Shown here one piece after another: positions 31,271 through 41,577 of a stretch of DNA of 64,000 nt. Under the pieces are notes generated by a model that saw nothing but the letters and a program-made list of their open reading frames with translations, searched no databases and had not been told where the DNA came from. The DNA lies in NCBI GenBank assembly GCA_944470555.2, contig OX104127.1, forward strand, positions 155,201,776-155,265,775. The letters are read 5' to 3'. The stretch comes from Heterobilharzia americana (taxonomy: Eukaryota; Platyhelminthes; Trematoda; Strigeidida; Schistosomatidae). The number at the start of each line of letters is the position of its first letter. Position 1 is the first letter of the stretch. The position numbers and the translations under genes were made by a program.

Positions 31271-32037
31271 TCAAATGATTCAACTCTTTTATCTAACCTC
31301 GGTAATAATAACGTGGTGGTTCCTCGATACGTGGAATGTTTCTAAAGCAATAGTGTCCTCCAACTATAATGGTAAGGAAAAGAACCAATGCCTCACATCT
31401 AAGATACAGGTGATTTTCAACTTGCTGACCACAATATTTCTACACATTTTCAACTGGCCTGAATTTTGGAAAGATGGAGACGAAGTTCTGATAAGCTATA
31501 TCCCCCACTTAATGCGTCTGTAATATTTTAACATGTATCACCAAAATTCAGTAAGCGTAGTAAATAGTCGATACTACCAATGAGACTGGGTTTTATTTTG
31601 GAGCGCAGTGGTTAAACCAAAATACTCAAGTAAGGAGCTGTAAGAATAAGTCTTATAATAAACTATTTTTGGTTCGATATTCATTTCTTAACGAGATGAG
31701 ACTTCAAAACTTGTTGCTCTACTGATTGCTAGAAGTGATCACAGAATAAAAAAACTTTCCAGTTTGAAAATCCGCTTAGTTAATGTAACACATGGCTAAA
31801 CCTGGTAGCCTCTTACAACACTGAACGATTGTATTCATTTACAAATCAGCTGTTTCCCCTCAAAATTCAATGTCATAGTCTTAGAATACAGTTTTGCATG
31901 AAAGCATGTCTCGCATACCGACAGATAAACTATATAGAACATTTTAATCGAGCGTTGGAGGGTGAGTGTGATTCAAACTTCATTTCATTCTACCTCTTTG
32001 AAAACCCGACTATAACTCAAAAGACAGTTCAATGATC
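31271..32037. other. Intergenic DNA, nothing recognised
   Basis: Two short plus-strand frames (31275-31523, 31829-32035) show no domain or splice support. Confidence 0.4.
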
Positions 32038-32217
32038 AAAGAATATTCCTGTCAGTAGTTTCTTCCTCAGGTTCGATAGTTATATATCGGTATTGCTTAG
32101 TCAAAGAGTAAACGTATTATCAACAGAGAGATTTTTTATGCAGACAACTGTTAATATTGAACAGTTCGGGAATTTCTATCAGAAACTGAGGAGGAAGTTA
32201 CTGAAAAGAATATTCTT
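32038..32217. repeat. Imperfect foldback downstream of HGH1
   Basis: aagaatattcctgtcagtag and following bases (32039-32079) pair with 32176-32217 (about 85% by eye), leaving a loop near 100 bases. Confidence 0.6.
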
Positions 32218-32238
32218 CATTCATTAAACTGCCATTTT

Positions 32239-32244
32239 TTTATT
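32239..32244 (-). promoter_or_regulatory. Candidate polyadenylation signal of HGH1
   Basis: AATAAA on minus, about 140 nt after the HGH1 stop codon. Confidence 0.45.
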
Positions 32245-32382
32245 GAGCAAATCGCAAGGTATAGAGGTACGTTGTCAATAAGGTGATCACAGATTCTGAT
32301 TCTTAATATGTAAAGCAACGACAACACTGAGCAAGAAGAACTAACGAGACAAGAATACGAAATATATTCGACCAACTATATA

Positions 32383-32682
32383 TTAATTACATCCTAAATA
32401 ACCTCTTTTCGCTTGTTCAAGTTTCTCTTCCGTTACCTGGTCTATAGTAATTTTTCTAAGGCTTGAATCGGCATACTGTTTGTCGCGTTCATTCTCTTCA
32501 CAAATAAGTTGATCTACTACCTGCTCGACATAAAACAATAATTCTTTATTAGATGTTTTCTCTTCAGTTTGGTAAGGTGGTATTTGTTCTTCAACTTTTG
32601 ATATATACTTATGTAGTTCACGTAAAATAAAATAAACCCCATTGGAGCGAAGAATTGTGCGTCCATGAACAGTGGCACAAAG
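32383..32682 (-). CDS. HGH1: HGH1 homologue, last coding exon
   Basis: Opens after acceptor tcttttag in phase 0 and codes 99 residues to TAA (32383-32385). It reads LCATVHGRTILRSNGVYFIL then RELHKYISKV. This corresponds to LLTATAPGRQQVRDQGAYLI-LRELH of vertebrate HGH1. The C-terminal acidic/basic helix (VEQVVDQLICEENERDK) matches the family end. HGH1 is an armadillo-repeat chaperone that works with TRiC/CCT in folding eEF2. The 38-nt intron before it (32683-32720) keeps the frame. Confidence 0.92.
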   Translation of the reverse strand, partial: LCATVHGRTILRSNGVYFILRELHKYISKVEEQIPPYQTEEKTSNKELLFYVEQVVDQLICEENERDKQYADSSLRKITIDQVTEEKLEQAKRGYLGCN

Positions 32683-32720
32683 CTAAAAGACTAACCATTA
32701 ACAAATGTTAAGTATCTCAC

Positions 32721-32920
32721 CTGTAGAAAAGTCTGGCATATTGTGAGATACAATTCAGTGGAAAACAAACGGGGGAATTGGGAGTTGCCAGAAACAGTTT
32801 GAACAGAATGAGGTAATATACCACGGTCTTCTTCGTTAATACAATCTTCTGGTCCGCACAAAGGAATTAACAATGTGTCAAGTAAAGCTGCACTTTTATC
32901 GAGTAATTTACAGTGAAGTT
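32721..32920 (-). CDS. HGH1: HGH1 homologue, third-last of four visible junction series (penultimate exon)
   Basis: Starts in phase 1 after acceptor ggattcag and ends CAG before donor GTGAGA. Key block LLDTLLIPLCGPEDCINEED matches the HGH1 signature LPFLLLPLAGPEEL/DFSEE. The ICQTFLQ end joins LCATVHG of the next exon. Confidence 0.92.
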
Positions 32921-32961
32921 CTGAATCCACGTTCAAAATAAATGAAAAAATAATGAATTAC

Positions 32962-33112
32962 CATCTTCAAATGAACAATTTTTGATTATGCCAGCTATGA
33001 GAATTTTGTCTGATGTGGAGTTCATCTTTGGAAAGAGACCAATTAATGTTGGTAGTACAGTTGATGATAGTGAGCAACGTACTGAACGTTTGGCAGTTAA
33101 ATTAAGGATGAT
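32962..33112 (-). CDS. HGH1: HGH1 homologue, internal exon
   Basis: Fifty codons plus one base: IILNLTAKRSVRCSLSSTVL then PTLIGLFPK and ILIAGIIKNCSFED. This matches HGH1 LLSNLSQRPAARAFLL and GVVGTLRNCCFEH. Donor GGTAATT at 32961-32960 defines a 41-nt intron (32921-32961); the exon begins after a 37-nt intron. Confidence 0.92.
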
Positions 33113-33149
33113 CTACAATAACCAACCCTGTTGAGTAAAAACAACTCAC

Positions 33150-33454
33150 TGGGAGAAATTGTTGGACGGAACAATGTGAATCCAGAATTGTCTTGATGTG
33201 TTGACTATCGAAGTGTTTGCCAAAGAGATCTAACCACACAGGATCTCGAGTCAAATTTGAAACCAAAGCAACGGCTGAAGATTTTAGCTCAGGAATATTT
33301 TTGGAATTATTTAGAGCAAAAGCAGAAACAGCTTTAGTGAACTCTTCATGATTTTCTTTAGCTGATAGCATAGTAGTTAAAAGATGTATTCCTTGAGAAG
33401 TTGCACATATATTGATCAAACATTTTACAGACAATATTACGATCTCGGTGTCTG
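33150..33454 (-). CDS. HGH1: HGH1 homologue, earliest visible exon (N-terminal end missing)
   Basis: Follows acceptor cttcattttag (33455 onward) and codes DTEIVILSVKCLINICATSQ, then AVALVSNLTRDP (HGH1 AAAALANLSREP) and ends QQFLP before donor GTGAGT (intron 33113-33149). The four exons give about 318 residues against roughly 390 in the human protein, so one or more 5' exons are missing. No convincing N-terminal exon was found; the retro-repeat at 33545-33670 lies just upstream. Confidence 0.9.
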
Positions 33455-33544
33455 CTAAAATGAAGAACAGGTATCGAGCGTAAGTTAGGTGTATGTTTTA
33501 TTACCAAAACTCAACGACCTGACAAAATCACACTGACAACTTGA

Positions 33545-33670
33545 TATGGATAATCCCCTTATGCACATCCATACCGTAAGCGATGAGCCACACCTGTTGT
33601 GTGAGGGCTAGTGATACTACCTGGCTGCACAGACCTCAGTAGGTGGAGTGGGGTGTGGATAATGGAAGTT
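33545..33670 (+). repeat. Copy 5 of the unclassified dispersed repeat
   Basis: gcgatgagccacacctgttg, ggctagtgatactacctggc and gacctcagtaggtggag match copy 4 almost base for base over about 80 nt. Confidence 0.6.
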
Positions 33671-34849
33671 GAGAAACTGACTAACTGATATTCACATAAG
33701 TGACCACACAAATAAGAAAGTTGATTTTAAAAAGTACATCAGCTTTTGTTGTACAAAATAAAAGAATTTTATTCCTATGAACATCTGAACCGCGCTAAAT
33801 ACATATAAATAACAGGAAAGACAAGAAAAGCGGTTGTGGTTTTAGTGGCTGTACATACTGTTAACTGTGGACAGGAGTGAAGATGTGAATGCAGAGATTT
33901 GGGAAGAGGCATTTATGAGCAGTATTCGTTTTGATTATATTTCTACACACACATGCAAATGGTTTCCACATCAACTACTCAGTTAAAAAATCGTGAACAA
34001 ATTCAATGTGAAACGTTTCCTCAACTTGAGTGTTGGCTCTACAAAATATTGAATAATTTAGATGATTTCAGTCTGCATAGATCAGCATACAAAAAAAGCA
34101 ACTACGCACGTTGCTATACACAAGACAAGAGTTTGAATGTTATTATAGTGAACATAGAGCTAACTTATCCTATCCCGATTTTTTCAATACTTATAGTAAA
34201 GCAAAGCATACAGTACACCTTTTGAGTAACTTTATTTCTCATCACTTATTTTGTCATGATTGGTATTGATCACAATACGAACAAATGAGTTTACAGGCAC
34301 CTCAACACTGACAGAAACAGTAAAGTCATAGTACTATTTCGTAAGAGTATTTAAAAATTTGTAGTTACTTGTATTACAACCTCCCAATAATCTGTGGGGA
34401 AATTAAACAAATAAAAAATAGGGGTGTCTAAATTGGTCCACATCAAATACAGCATGTCTCAAACTTACGATCCTACGAATAACTTTCTACGATACAGCTC
34501 TAAAACAGTAAAGGTACGCTACGTTTCTAGTATCCATTCATACTTTTTGTGAACTATTACATATATCGCTCATAAAGCTTCCTGAAAGCAAATATAAATG
34601 ACACTATATTTCACTCCTATTTATACTAGTCCACAATATATCATTCTCGTTACGCCAGATGTCCTAAATTTGTGAAACAGGTACTTTAAATGGAATTATA
34701 AGGTATTTGCTTTGGTAAACCGTTAAAGCTAAGCAGTACTTATATACCTCAGTGGAAGAAATTTCTAGCAGTCAGAATACTCAGAATTATAAAATCTAGT
34801 CTAAAATTTTTGTAGTATATGCTAGTGATTGTATTATCCTGTTGTTGGT
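33671..34849. other. DNA upstream of HGH1, nothing recognised
   Basis: AT-rich; the plus frame at 33953-34225 has no recognisable domain. Confidence 0.4.
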
Positions 34850-35012
34850 TAGACCGAATTGATCGGTCTCTATTGGCATATGGGTTCCCGCACGCATGCG
34901 TCGATATTGACTGTATTTTCAGTTTTTGATATTAATGATGGATAGTGGTTGGCAATGAAATTCAGGAAGAAACGCATACCCTGGATTCCACTGCCACTCA
35001 CTATCTATTCTT
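34850..35012. repeat. SM-alpha SINE relic collapsed to a palindrome
   Basis: 34850-34915 is the inverse of the SM-alpha 3' arm (ttgatcggtctctattggca). 34932-35012 holds two inverted copies of the end of the ribozyme region (gatagtggttggcaatg against ctggattccactgccactcactatc) with the ribozyme core itself deleted; gaaacgcat remains. Confidence 0.62.
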
Positions 35013-35744
35013 AGTGTTTTGTAGCATGTTGTTACAAGCAAAGTAGGTGAACAGGCTTAATTTCACATACCTTTATTAAGTGGAGTGCATGAAAAACTGT
35101 CCAAATAGAAACAAAGAACAAAAGAGTGCGAAAAGTGTCACACAAAGCTTTAGAATTCCATGGAAGTACTATCGACCAATCTAAGAGTAAGATCTAGATA
35201 CTGTGGTGGAGTTTCATTTCAAATTAGATTGTTTATTCAGTATAGCATAGTAATATTTACTGTTCCGCAATCTAACGTTGTACTGTTAACCAAACCGAAA
35301 TACCAGAAAATAATTACGAATAAAAAAATTCAATATATCACTAGGGAATCCTTCGAACTAAGGGTTGATAAATGATAACATTCCGACTAACACGGTTTCG
35401 TATGGCGCACTTTCGTACCTAAATAGAATACATCAGACAGGTGGACAGAAGTGAGCTAGATTTTTACAAAAATGACGCTTAGGTTCTGAACTCTTCAACT
35501 GCCAAAACCTTAAAAGATAGTCGGACGACCGCCCTAAACTATTCGCTTAGCTTTAAAGTGTGACTGTAGTTTTCCGCTACCGAAAGGACTAGTTGACTGT
35601 AACACCTTAGTATGAGGACTCCTTCACCTGACCAGCATGGCATTCTAACACCAATGTGCTGCATTCGTCCTATACTTTCATTTTTACAAGGAATGACTAA
35701 ACTACTTGAATATTAAGTAACAACCTACTAATTTCCGTAGTAAT
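35013..35744. other. DNA between SINE relic and CR1 copy E
   Basis: No supported feature. Confidence 0.4.
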
Positions 35745-37545
35745 CCAACAACACCCAACATTGATACTGCGAGCGTAGAAAACTGACAGCTTCCGATCTC
35801 TCGGGTCTAGCTCTTGGGGCTTGGTTCGAGTTGTTCGGTTCGCTTCTATAGTGGACAAAGAAACCTCTTCTGCTTTCTTGCTTTTATCTTTGGCGAATGT
35901 TTTGTGGGTTAGCAAACTGCATTTTGTAGAGTGATTAGGGAGCTACGGGTTGCTGGGAAGATTAGGGGTCTATCATGACCGCTGTGTGTGTCTGAATAGG
36001 AATAGTAGGATAGTGAGAAAAAGTATGTGCGAACTACTCGAAAGATAAAAGTAGATGACATGCGTCTAGTTGCTAAAGAAGAGTTAGAGGATAATGTAGG
36101 TGTATTACGAAGTGATAGATGAAAGAGGAGTGATGGTGGGCGAGTGAGTTTAGTATCTCCCTGAGTTTGTCTGTGGTAAACCATGCGAAATTACATGACT
36201 GTATAACCGTCTTTCGAATGAGTCTACTGAGGGGGCTGTGACTATATCCTGCAGTAGGGCATTCCATGAAGCACATACTCTCAGGGAGAAAAAGTCGGAC
36301 GTGACCCTGGAGTTAGCTCTCTGATGTGCTATCCTAATGGGGTTTCCTCGTGATGACCGCTGTCTTGCGTGATTTGCCTGACGGGTGATTTTGTAAGACA
36401 TAATAAGGTCATCTCTCTTTTTGCGATAGCCCAAGGTAAATAGGTTTAGGTCCTTCAGTCTTTCAAAGTATGTCTTCCCCCCTAGTCACACAACTGACTT
36501 TGTTGCAGATGCTTGTATTTTTTCAAGGAGATTAGAGTTTCTCTTGAGTGTTCGCGGTGCCACCAAATTGAAGACCTCTAGGTACGGCCACACGTAGGGA
36601 GTGAAAATTGTGATAAACAGTTCAAGGGTGAGGGCACCAAGCTGTTTACGCAGAAAGTGCAAAATGGCGTACGTTCTGGTTCCCATGTCTTTGCAGTTGT
36701 AGCTGGTGTTCAAGGTGTTGGAGAAGTTGAGCTCCATATCTCTTTCTATGCATACTCTGGTGATAGCACAGTTGCTTAACATATATTGGAAGTCGGCCAT
36801 CCTTGCTTCATGGGTACTGATGTGCATTACGTTTCACTTTTCCAGGTTGAAGCTCAAGCCATTTCCGACAACCAGAATTCAAGCTGCTAAAGGTCATTTT
36901 GTAGTACTGTACAGGTGGCCTCTACGTTTACTATCCTCCACATTTTAGTGTCATCAGCGAAGAGGAGGATGGGTGGGGAAATTTTGTGTGGCAGGTTACT
37001 GAAAAGCCGGAGGGACAGAGGTGGTCCCGGGATTGCTCCTTGGGATATCCCTGACGTCGATGGTTTCCACTCCGACCATATTCTGTTTACCTCGGTGCAG
37101 AACTGCCTGCCTTCTAGCTACTCCTTGAATCAAGAGAGTAGGGGTTCACTTATATTGACATGATCTTGTGAAGCAAGACTATGAGCGTAACACCGTCAAA
37201 TGCTTTAGCTACATCAAGATAAACAGTATGTGCCGGTTTTCTGTTGTCCCAGGCAGTTAGCAAGTTGGCGGCACATCAACAACTACTCCGAAAGCCATGC
37301 TGAGCAATATGGACGGTGTTTTCCTGTTAAGGAATTCCCAGATCTTGTCGGCTATCAGACCTTCAAATACTTCGGATAGTATAGGGAGTAGAGCGATCGG
37401 TCCATAGCTGCTAGGGTTTTTTCTCTCTTCTCTTGAAGATGGGTGACAAGACGCGATTGGTTTCTTTAGGGAGGTTGCATGACTGTACTGGGTGCCTGGA
37501 TAGGTTTCAGACTAGTTTGACAGGCAACTCGGCACATCTCTGCTC
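35745..37545 (-). mobile_element. CR1-clade retrotransposon (SR1-like), 3' part (copy E)
   Basis: On minus it runs from inside the RT (about 37545) to the 3' UTR and end (tagctcttggggcttggttc on plus near 35805, shared with copy F near 38128). Motif C is intact: LLFADDTKMW (FADD at 36950-36961). Further on, LKRNSNLLEKIQASATKSVV and LGYRKKRDDLIMSYKITRQA (36434 region), then ASWNALLQDIV, are the CR1 RT tail. It is 5'-truncated and broken by frameshifts. Confidence 0.88.
36486..36827 (-). pseudogene. CR1 copy E, RT thumb segment
   Basis: Reads TNAxAILHFLRKQLGALT-type sequence (TYAILHFLRKQLGALTLELF), IFTPYVWPYLEVFNLVAPRT and LKRNSNLLEKIQASATKS. Parallel to copy F 38706-39146. Confidence 0.82.
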
Positions 37546-37811
37546 TTGACAATAGAAATCCACATTTAGCACATAGTGGAAAAACCCCAAGGACAGAAAC
37601 CATATAACTACAGGACAGTTATCCGTCTAGCAAAGGACATCATCAGAAATACTATAATAAATTGATAAAGATCTTTATCATCATTATATAATGATGAAAA
37701 AGATCATTTAATGTATTAAATGAATCAGTTATAACAGACAGTACTTTCAGCAATTTCGTGAAATTCTCTGGTTCATTATTTACCAGTCTGAAAAATGAAC
37801 GTGTTCGTATG

Positions 37812-37879
<68 letters not shown>

Positions 37880-38079
37880 GTGTAATATTTAAATGATTTG
37901 AAAGGGAAAAATGTTGCATACTTCCAGATGATTCTGAAGAAAGGATTATTCGAATAATTTTATTAATGTAGTGGGTCAGAAATTCATCTTGGATGTCAGT
38001 TTTCACTGATGTCACCTTGAGCAAAGTTTGGAGCTGACAAGTATCAGACATTATAACGTTCCAGTTAACTTCCAATATC
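37546..38079. other. Spacer between CR1 copies E and F with (TA)n
   Basis: Contains an uninterrupted TA run at 37814-37878 and a small palindrome around gataaagatctttatc (37666-37682). The minus-strand frame with repeated Ile-Tyr comes from the TA run. Confidence 0.7.
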
Positions 38080-38705
38080 CAATATCGATAGTGCGAGCGT
38101 AGAAAACTGGTAGTTTTTGATCTCTCGCGTCTAGTTCCTAGGGCTTGGTTCGAGTTGTTCGGTTCACTCCCGCAGTGGACGAGAAAATCCCCTCTGCTTT
38201 CTTGCTTTTAGCCTCGGAGGGGTGGATGTTTTGTGGGTTAGTAAGTTGTAATTTGTAGAGTGATTGGGGAGCTACGGGTTGCTGGGATGTTTAGGGAGCT
38301 GTTGTGACTCCTGTCTGTGTAGATATCTGAAAGAGAATAGTAAAGTAGTGGTAAAAGAATGAAGAGAGAATAAAATATATAAAGAGAAGAAAAAATAATA
38401 AGGGAAGAAGAAAAGGAGGGGTGAAAAGAGAAATAAGAACGAAAGAAAAGTATTCGGGAATTGCCCGAATGGTCGCGTGGGTTTGGTTCTTACAGAAGAA
38501 TTAGTGGGTAGTGTGAGTGTACTAAGGAGGGAGATAGTGAGTGGTAGTTAGGAGGGAGTTGGGGGCTAGTGAGGTTGGTGACTACCTGAGTACGTCCGTG
38601 GTAGTCCGTGCGAGGTGACATAACTGTCTAATCGTCTCTTGAGTGAATTGACTGAGGGAGCTATAACGATATGTCGTGGTGAGGCATTCCATAAAGCATA
38701 TACTC

Positions 38706-39146
38706 TTAGGGAGAAAAATTTGATTTGTTTGCATGGTCTGCCTGATGGGCGATCTTGTATGCCACAATGAGGTCACCCCTCTTCCTGCAGTAACCCAAGG
38801 TAAATAGGTTTAGGTGTTTAAGTCTTTCAGGATACGTCTTTCCCCTTAGCCCCACAACTGATTTTGTTGCAGTTCTTTGTATTCTTTCAAGGAGATTAGA
38901 GTCTCTCTTGAGTGTTGGAGGAGCCACCGTATTGAAGACCTCTAGATGCGGCCGCACGTAGGATTTGAAAATGGTGAGGAAGAGTTCGGGAGTGAGGGCG
39001 CCAAGCTGTCTACGCAGAAAGTGTAGAATGGCGTTCGCTCTGGTTGTCATACCTTTGTAGTTGGAGCTGGTGTCCAAGGTGTCGGAGAAGTTGAGCCCCA
39101 AATCTTTCTCCATGGACACTCTGGTGATAGCACGGTTGCTCAACAT
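38706..39146 (-). pseudogene. CR1 copy F, RT thumb and C-terminal segment
   Basis: Reads MEKDLGLNFSDTLDTSSNYK, NAILHFLRRQLGALTPELFL, FKSYVRPHLEVFNTVAPPTL, then LGYCRKRGDLIVAYKIAHQ. This is the typical CR1 ending before the WNxLP motif. Confidence 0.88.
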
Positions 39147-39613
39147 GTACTGGAAGTCGGTCGTACTTGCTCATTTTTACTGATGTGCATTACTTTGCAC
39201 TTTTCCAGGTTGAAGCTCAGGCCATTTTCCGACGACCAGAGCTCGAGTTGCTGCAAGTCCTTTTGTAGTGCTGTACAATCAGCTTCTTCGTTTACCACCC
39301 TCCAAATTTTAATGTCGTCAGCGAAGAGGAGGATGGGTGAGGATATTTTATCTGGCAGATCGTTGACAAACAGGAGGAACAGAAGCGGTCCTAGGATTGC
39401 TCCTTGGGATACTCCTGACGTCGAGGGTCTCCACTCCGACCTTATTCTGCTTACTTTAGTGCAGAACTGCCTCCCTTCCAGGTACTCCTTGAACCAAGAG
39501 AGTAGGGGTTCACTTATACCAGCTGACATGATCTTGTGAAGCAGTACTGTGGGTGGGACACTGTCAAATGCTTTGGCTAGGTCGAGAAATACAACATGTA
39601 CCGGTTTACTCAT
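39140..39613 (-). pseudogene. CR1 copy F, RT catalytic core
   Basis: 157 codons open. VFLDLAKAFDSVPP carries the first catalytic Asp, RPSTSGVSQGAILGPLLFLL is the QG motif, and PILLFADDIKIWRVV holds the catalytic Asp pair. It overlaps the preceding RT frame (39606-39839) by a frameshift. Confidence 0.92.
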
Positions 39614-39839
39614 CCCAGCTTTGTGTCCAGTCGTCCCAGGCAGTTAGTAAGTTGGTGGCACATGAGCGACCACTCCGAAAGCCATGCTGAGCAGTATGCA
39701 CAGTGTTTTCCCTATTGAGGAATTCCCAGATGGTGTCAGCTACCAGGCTTTCCAACACTTTCGACACAATAGGGAGTAGAGCAATTGGCCTGTAGCTGCC
39801 AGGGCTTTTTCTGTCTCCTCCCTTGAAGATGGGTGACAA
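39606..39839 (-). pseudogene. CR1 copy F, RT fingers
   Basis: MSPIFKGGDRKSPGSYRPIA then LLPIVSKVLESLVADTIW and NTVHTAQHGFRSGRSCATNL: conserved RT fingers (P-x-FKGGD-x-x-x-xxYRPI, QxGFRxGRSC). Confidence 0.92.
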
Positions 39840-39877
39840 GATGGCACTCTTCCATTCTTTAGGGAGTTTGCACGAGT

Positions 39878-40261
39878 CTATTGAGTGCTCAAAGAGGTTG
39901 CGAAGTGGTTTGTAAGCACCTCGGCGCAGTTTTTCAGAACCACTGGTTTTAGGTTATCGCAGCCAGGGGACTTGCCCGGACGTAGCCTAGATAGTTTCTC
40001 GAACACTTTTTTCTCTGTAATAGAGACGTGACAGAGGTATTCGTTATTTACGACCTGGTCGGTGTCGTAGCGAGTCGGTGTGGATCTTGTGTCAGTGCCA
40101 AGTTGGGCTTGGAAGTGTGAGCTCAAAAGCTCGGCAATCTCTAGACTGCCTAGTATACTCCCATCATGGCCTGTGACAAGATTCACTCCCTTACTGGTCG
40201 ACTTTCTTCTCGACATGAAGCGGTACAAGTTTTTGGGATTGCTTTGTAACCTCGCCGCCAA
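39878..40261 (-). pseudogene. CR1 copy F, linker between endonuclease and RT
   Basis: Includes NPKNLYRFMSRRKSTSKGV and VFEKLSRLRPGKSPGCDNLK, the conserved KSPGxDxLxP segment before the RT. Confidence 0.88.
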
Positions 40262-40300
40262 GTTTGTTTGAAGGAAAATCTGTCGCCAAGCACTCTAATG

Positions 40301-40777
40301 TTACAGCGGTTGCGAATCCTTTTGTAGTTCAAGAAGTCGGACTCCCTGCGTGATGAACGCCACTTGAACCAAGCCTGCTTCTTGCTCTCGATAAGCCTCT
40401 GTCCCACGCTTTAACCATGAGGTTCTCGCTGATTGTCTGTGTGTTACTTCTGGTACACTGTGACTGATGGCCCCAGTGATTATTTTCTTCACCTCCAACC
40501 AGTGTTCATCTATTGTGAGATGAGCCCAGTCTACCGGCCATGATGCATTCATGAGATAGTCCCTCATGGTCTCATAGTTGGCCTTGCTGTAGCAAGGGAA
40601 GGTGTTGGGCGTCTCCAGTTGCAGAGCCTCCCTAGTAATCATGGAGATGATTACAGCGTGGTCACTGAGGCCAAGGGGAGGTTGGATGCAAACGTCCTCA
40701 ATGAGTTCATCGTTCGTCAGAACGTAGTCAAGGCGCGATGCGTTTCTGTTAGGTCCCCAGAGTGTGGCATCACCCAC
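40301..40777 (-). pseudogene. CR1 copy F, end of the endonuclease
   Basis: SRLDYVLTNDELIEDVCIQP then PLGLSDHAVI: the SDH catalytic motif of AP-type endonucleases. The earlier motifs (TETW, GDFN) are deleted. Confidence 0.85.
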
Positions 40778-40986
40778 TTTCTCTGAGAGGCCAGCAGTCG
40801 TGAGAAGAGGGTGTCTTCAGCCTCTTTGGCAGTATTTAGGGACACACGTAAAAGGGGTGGCTTGTTTCGGGGTGCCCGGCTTCCTACAGAAAGGCGACAC
40901 AAAGTGTCAGGGAGGGGAGGGAGTCCCAGCATTTGACAGTAGTCGGTCCACATTCGGCTGTCAAACCGTTCCCTCTCGGTCAACAA
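40717..40986 (-). pseudogene. CR1 copy F, ORF1 C-terminal region
   Basis: RFDSRMWTDYCQMLGLPPLP and RNKPPLLRVSLNTAKEAEDT resemble the nucleic-acid-binding half of CR1 ORF1. Overlaps the endonuclease frame, consistent with the deletion that joined them. Confidence 0.6.
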
Positions 40987-41013
40987 TGAGTCTGTCGATA
41001 CATCGACGTTGAA

Positions 41014-41577
41014 CTAAATGATCGAGTTGGTCCTCTTGTGACCTGGGTTCGTTGTGGGTGGCATGCCCGACTTCCCAATGGGTTTCAGTAATTCCACTGG
41101 TTGTTTCTCAGTCACGGTGTGTGGGATGTTTGGAGTGGGTTTCGATGTCTTTGGCCATGCGCTTGACGTCCTCTGAGGCCGGGTAGGAGGTATGGAGACT
41201 TGACCTAATGTGGTCCCCAAGCGAGGTGGCGTGCCCGCAGCTGGAGCTCTAGGTTTGTTTCCAGGTCTCTCTGTGTTATTCTTTAGTGTTAACCCTACTT
41301 TATTCGAGGATACTGGTAGCTTTTGCGTGGCGGAGAGCATCTCCTTCAGGCTTTCTGTGTGAAGTGCATACATCTTCTTGCACTCTGGACAGACGTACCA
41401 GAACCACTTGCACGGTTGTCTCTTCATCAACTTATAGTATTGTCAGGGGACTTTGGTGTCGCAGTGGCAATGAGCCCATCGGTGATATAGGTTGCATGCA
41501 AATGTCTCGTCGACTACCGAAACAACTTCAGTGCAAACACTGCAGCCATCGGGTGTCGTAATGCAGCCTTCTTCCAT
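41014..41577 (-). pseudogene. CR1 copy F, ORF1 with PHD-like zinc finger
   Basis: From ATG at 41577: MEEGCITTPDGCSVC, then ACNLYHRWAHCHC, then an in-frame TGA (41443-41445), then WFWYVCPECKKMYAL. The spacing C-x2-C ... C-x2-[Y for C]-x4-H-x2-C ... C-x2-C matches a PHD finger with one Cys replaced by Tyr. PHD fingers in ORF1 are known in CR1-like elements. The rest is a Pro/Thr-rich tail. Copy H has the same region at about 53460-53600. Confidence 0.75.

Noticed and set aside
36706..37163. Plus-strand frames in the CR1 region
   Set aside because: Shadows of the CR1 copy E reverse transcriptase on minus; same for 39183-39539 and 40764-41012 over copy F.
37776..38075. Minus-strand frame with an Ile-Tyr repeat
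   Set aside because: Produced by the (TA)n microsatellite; likewise the frame 29528-29857.
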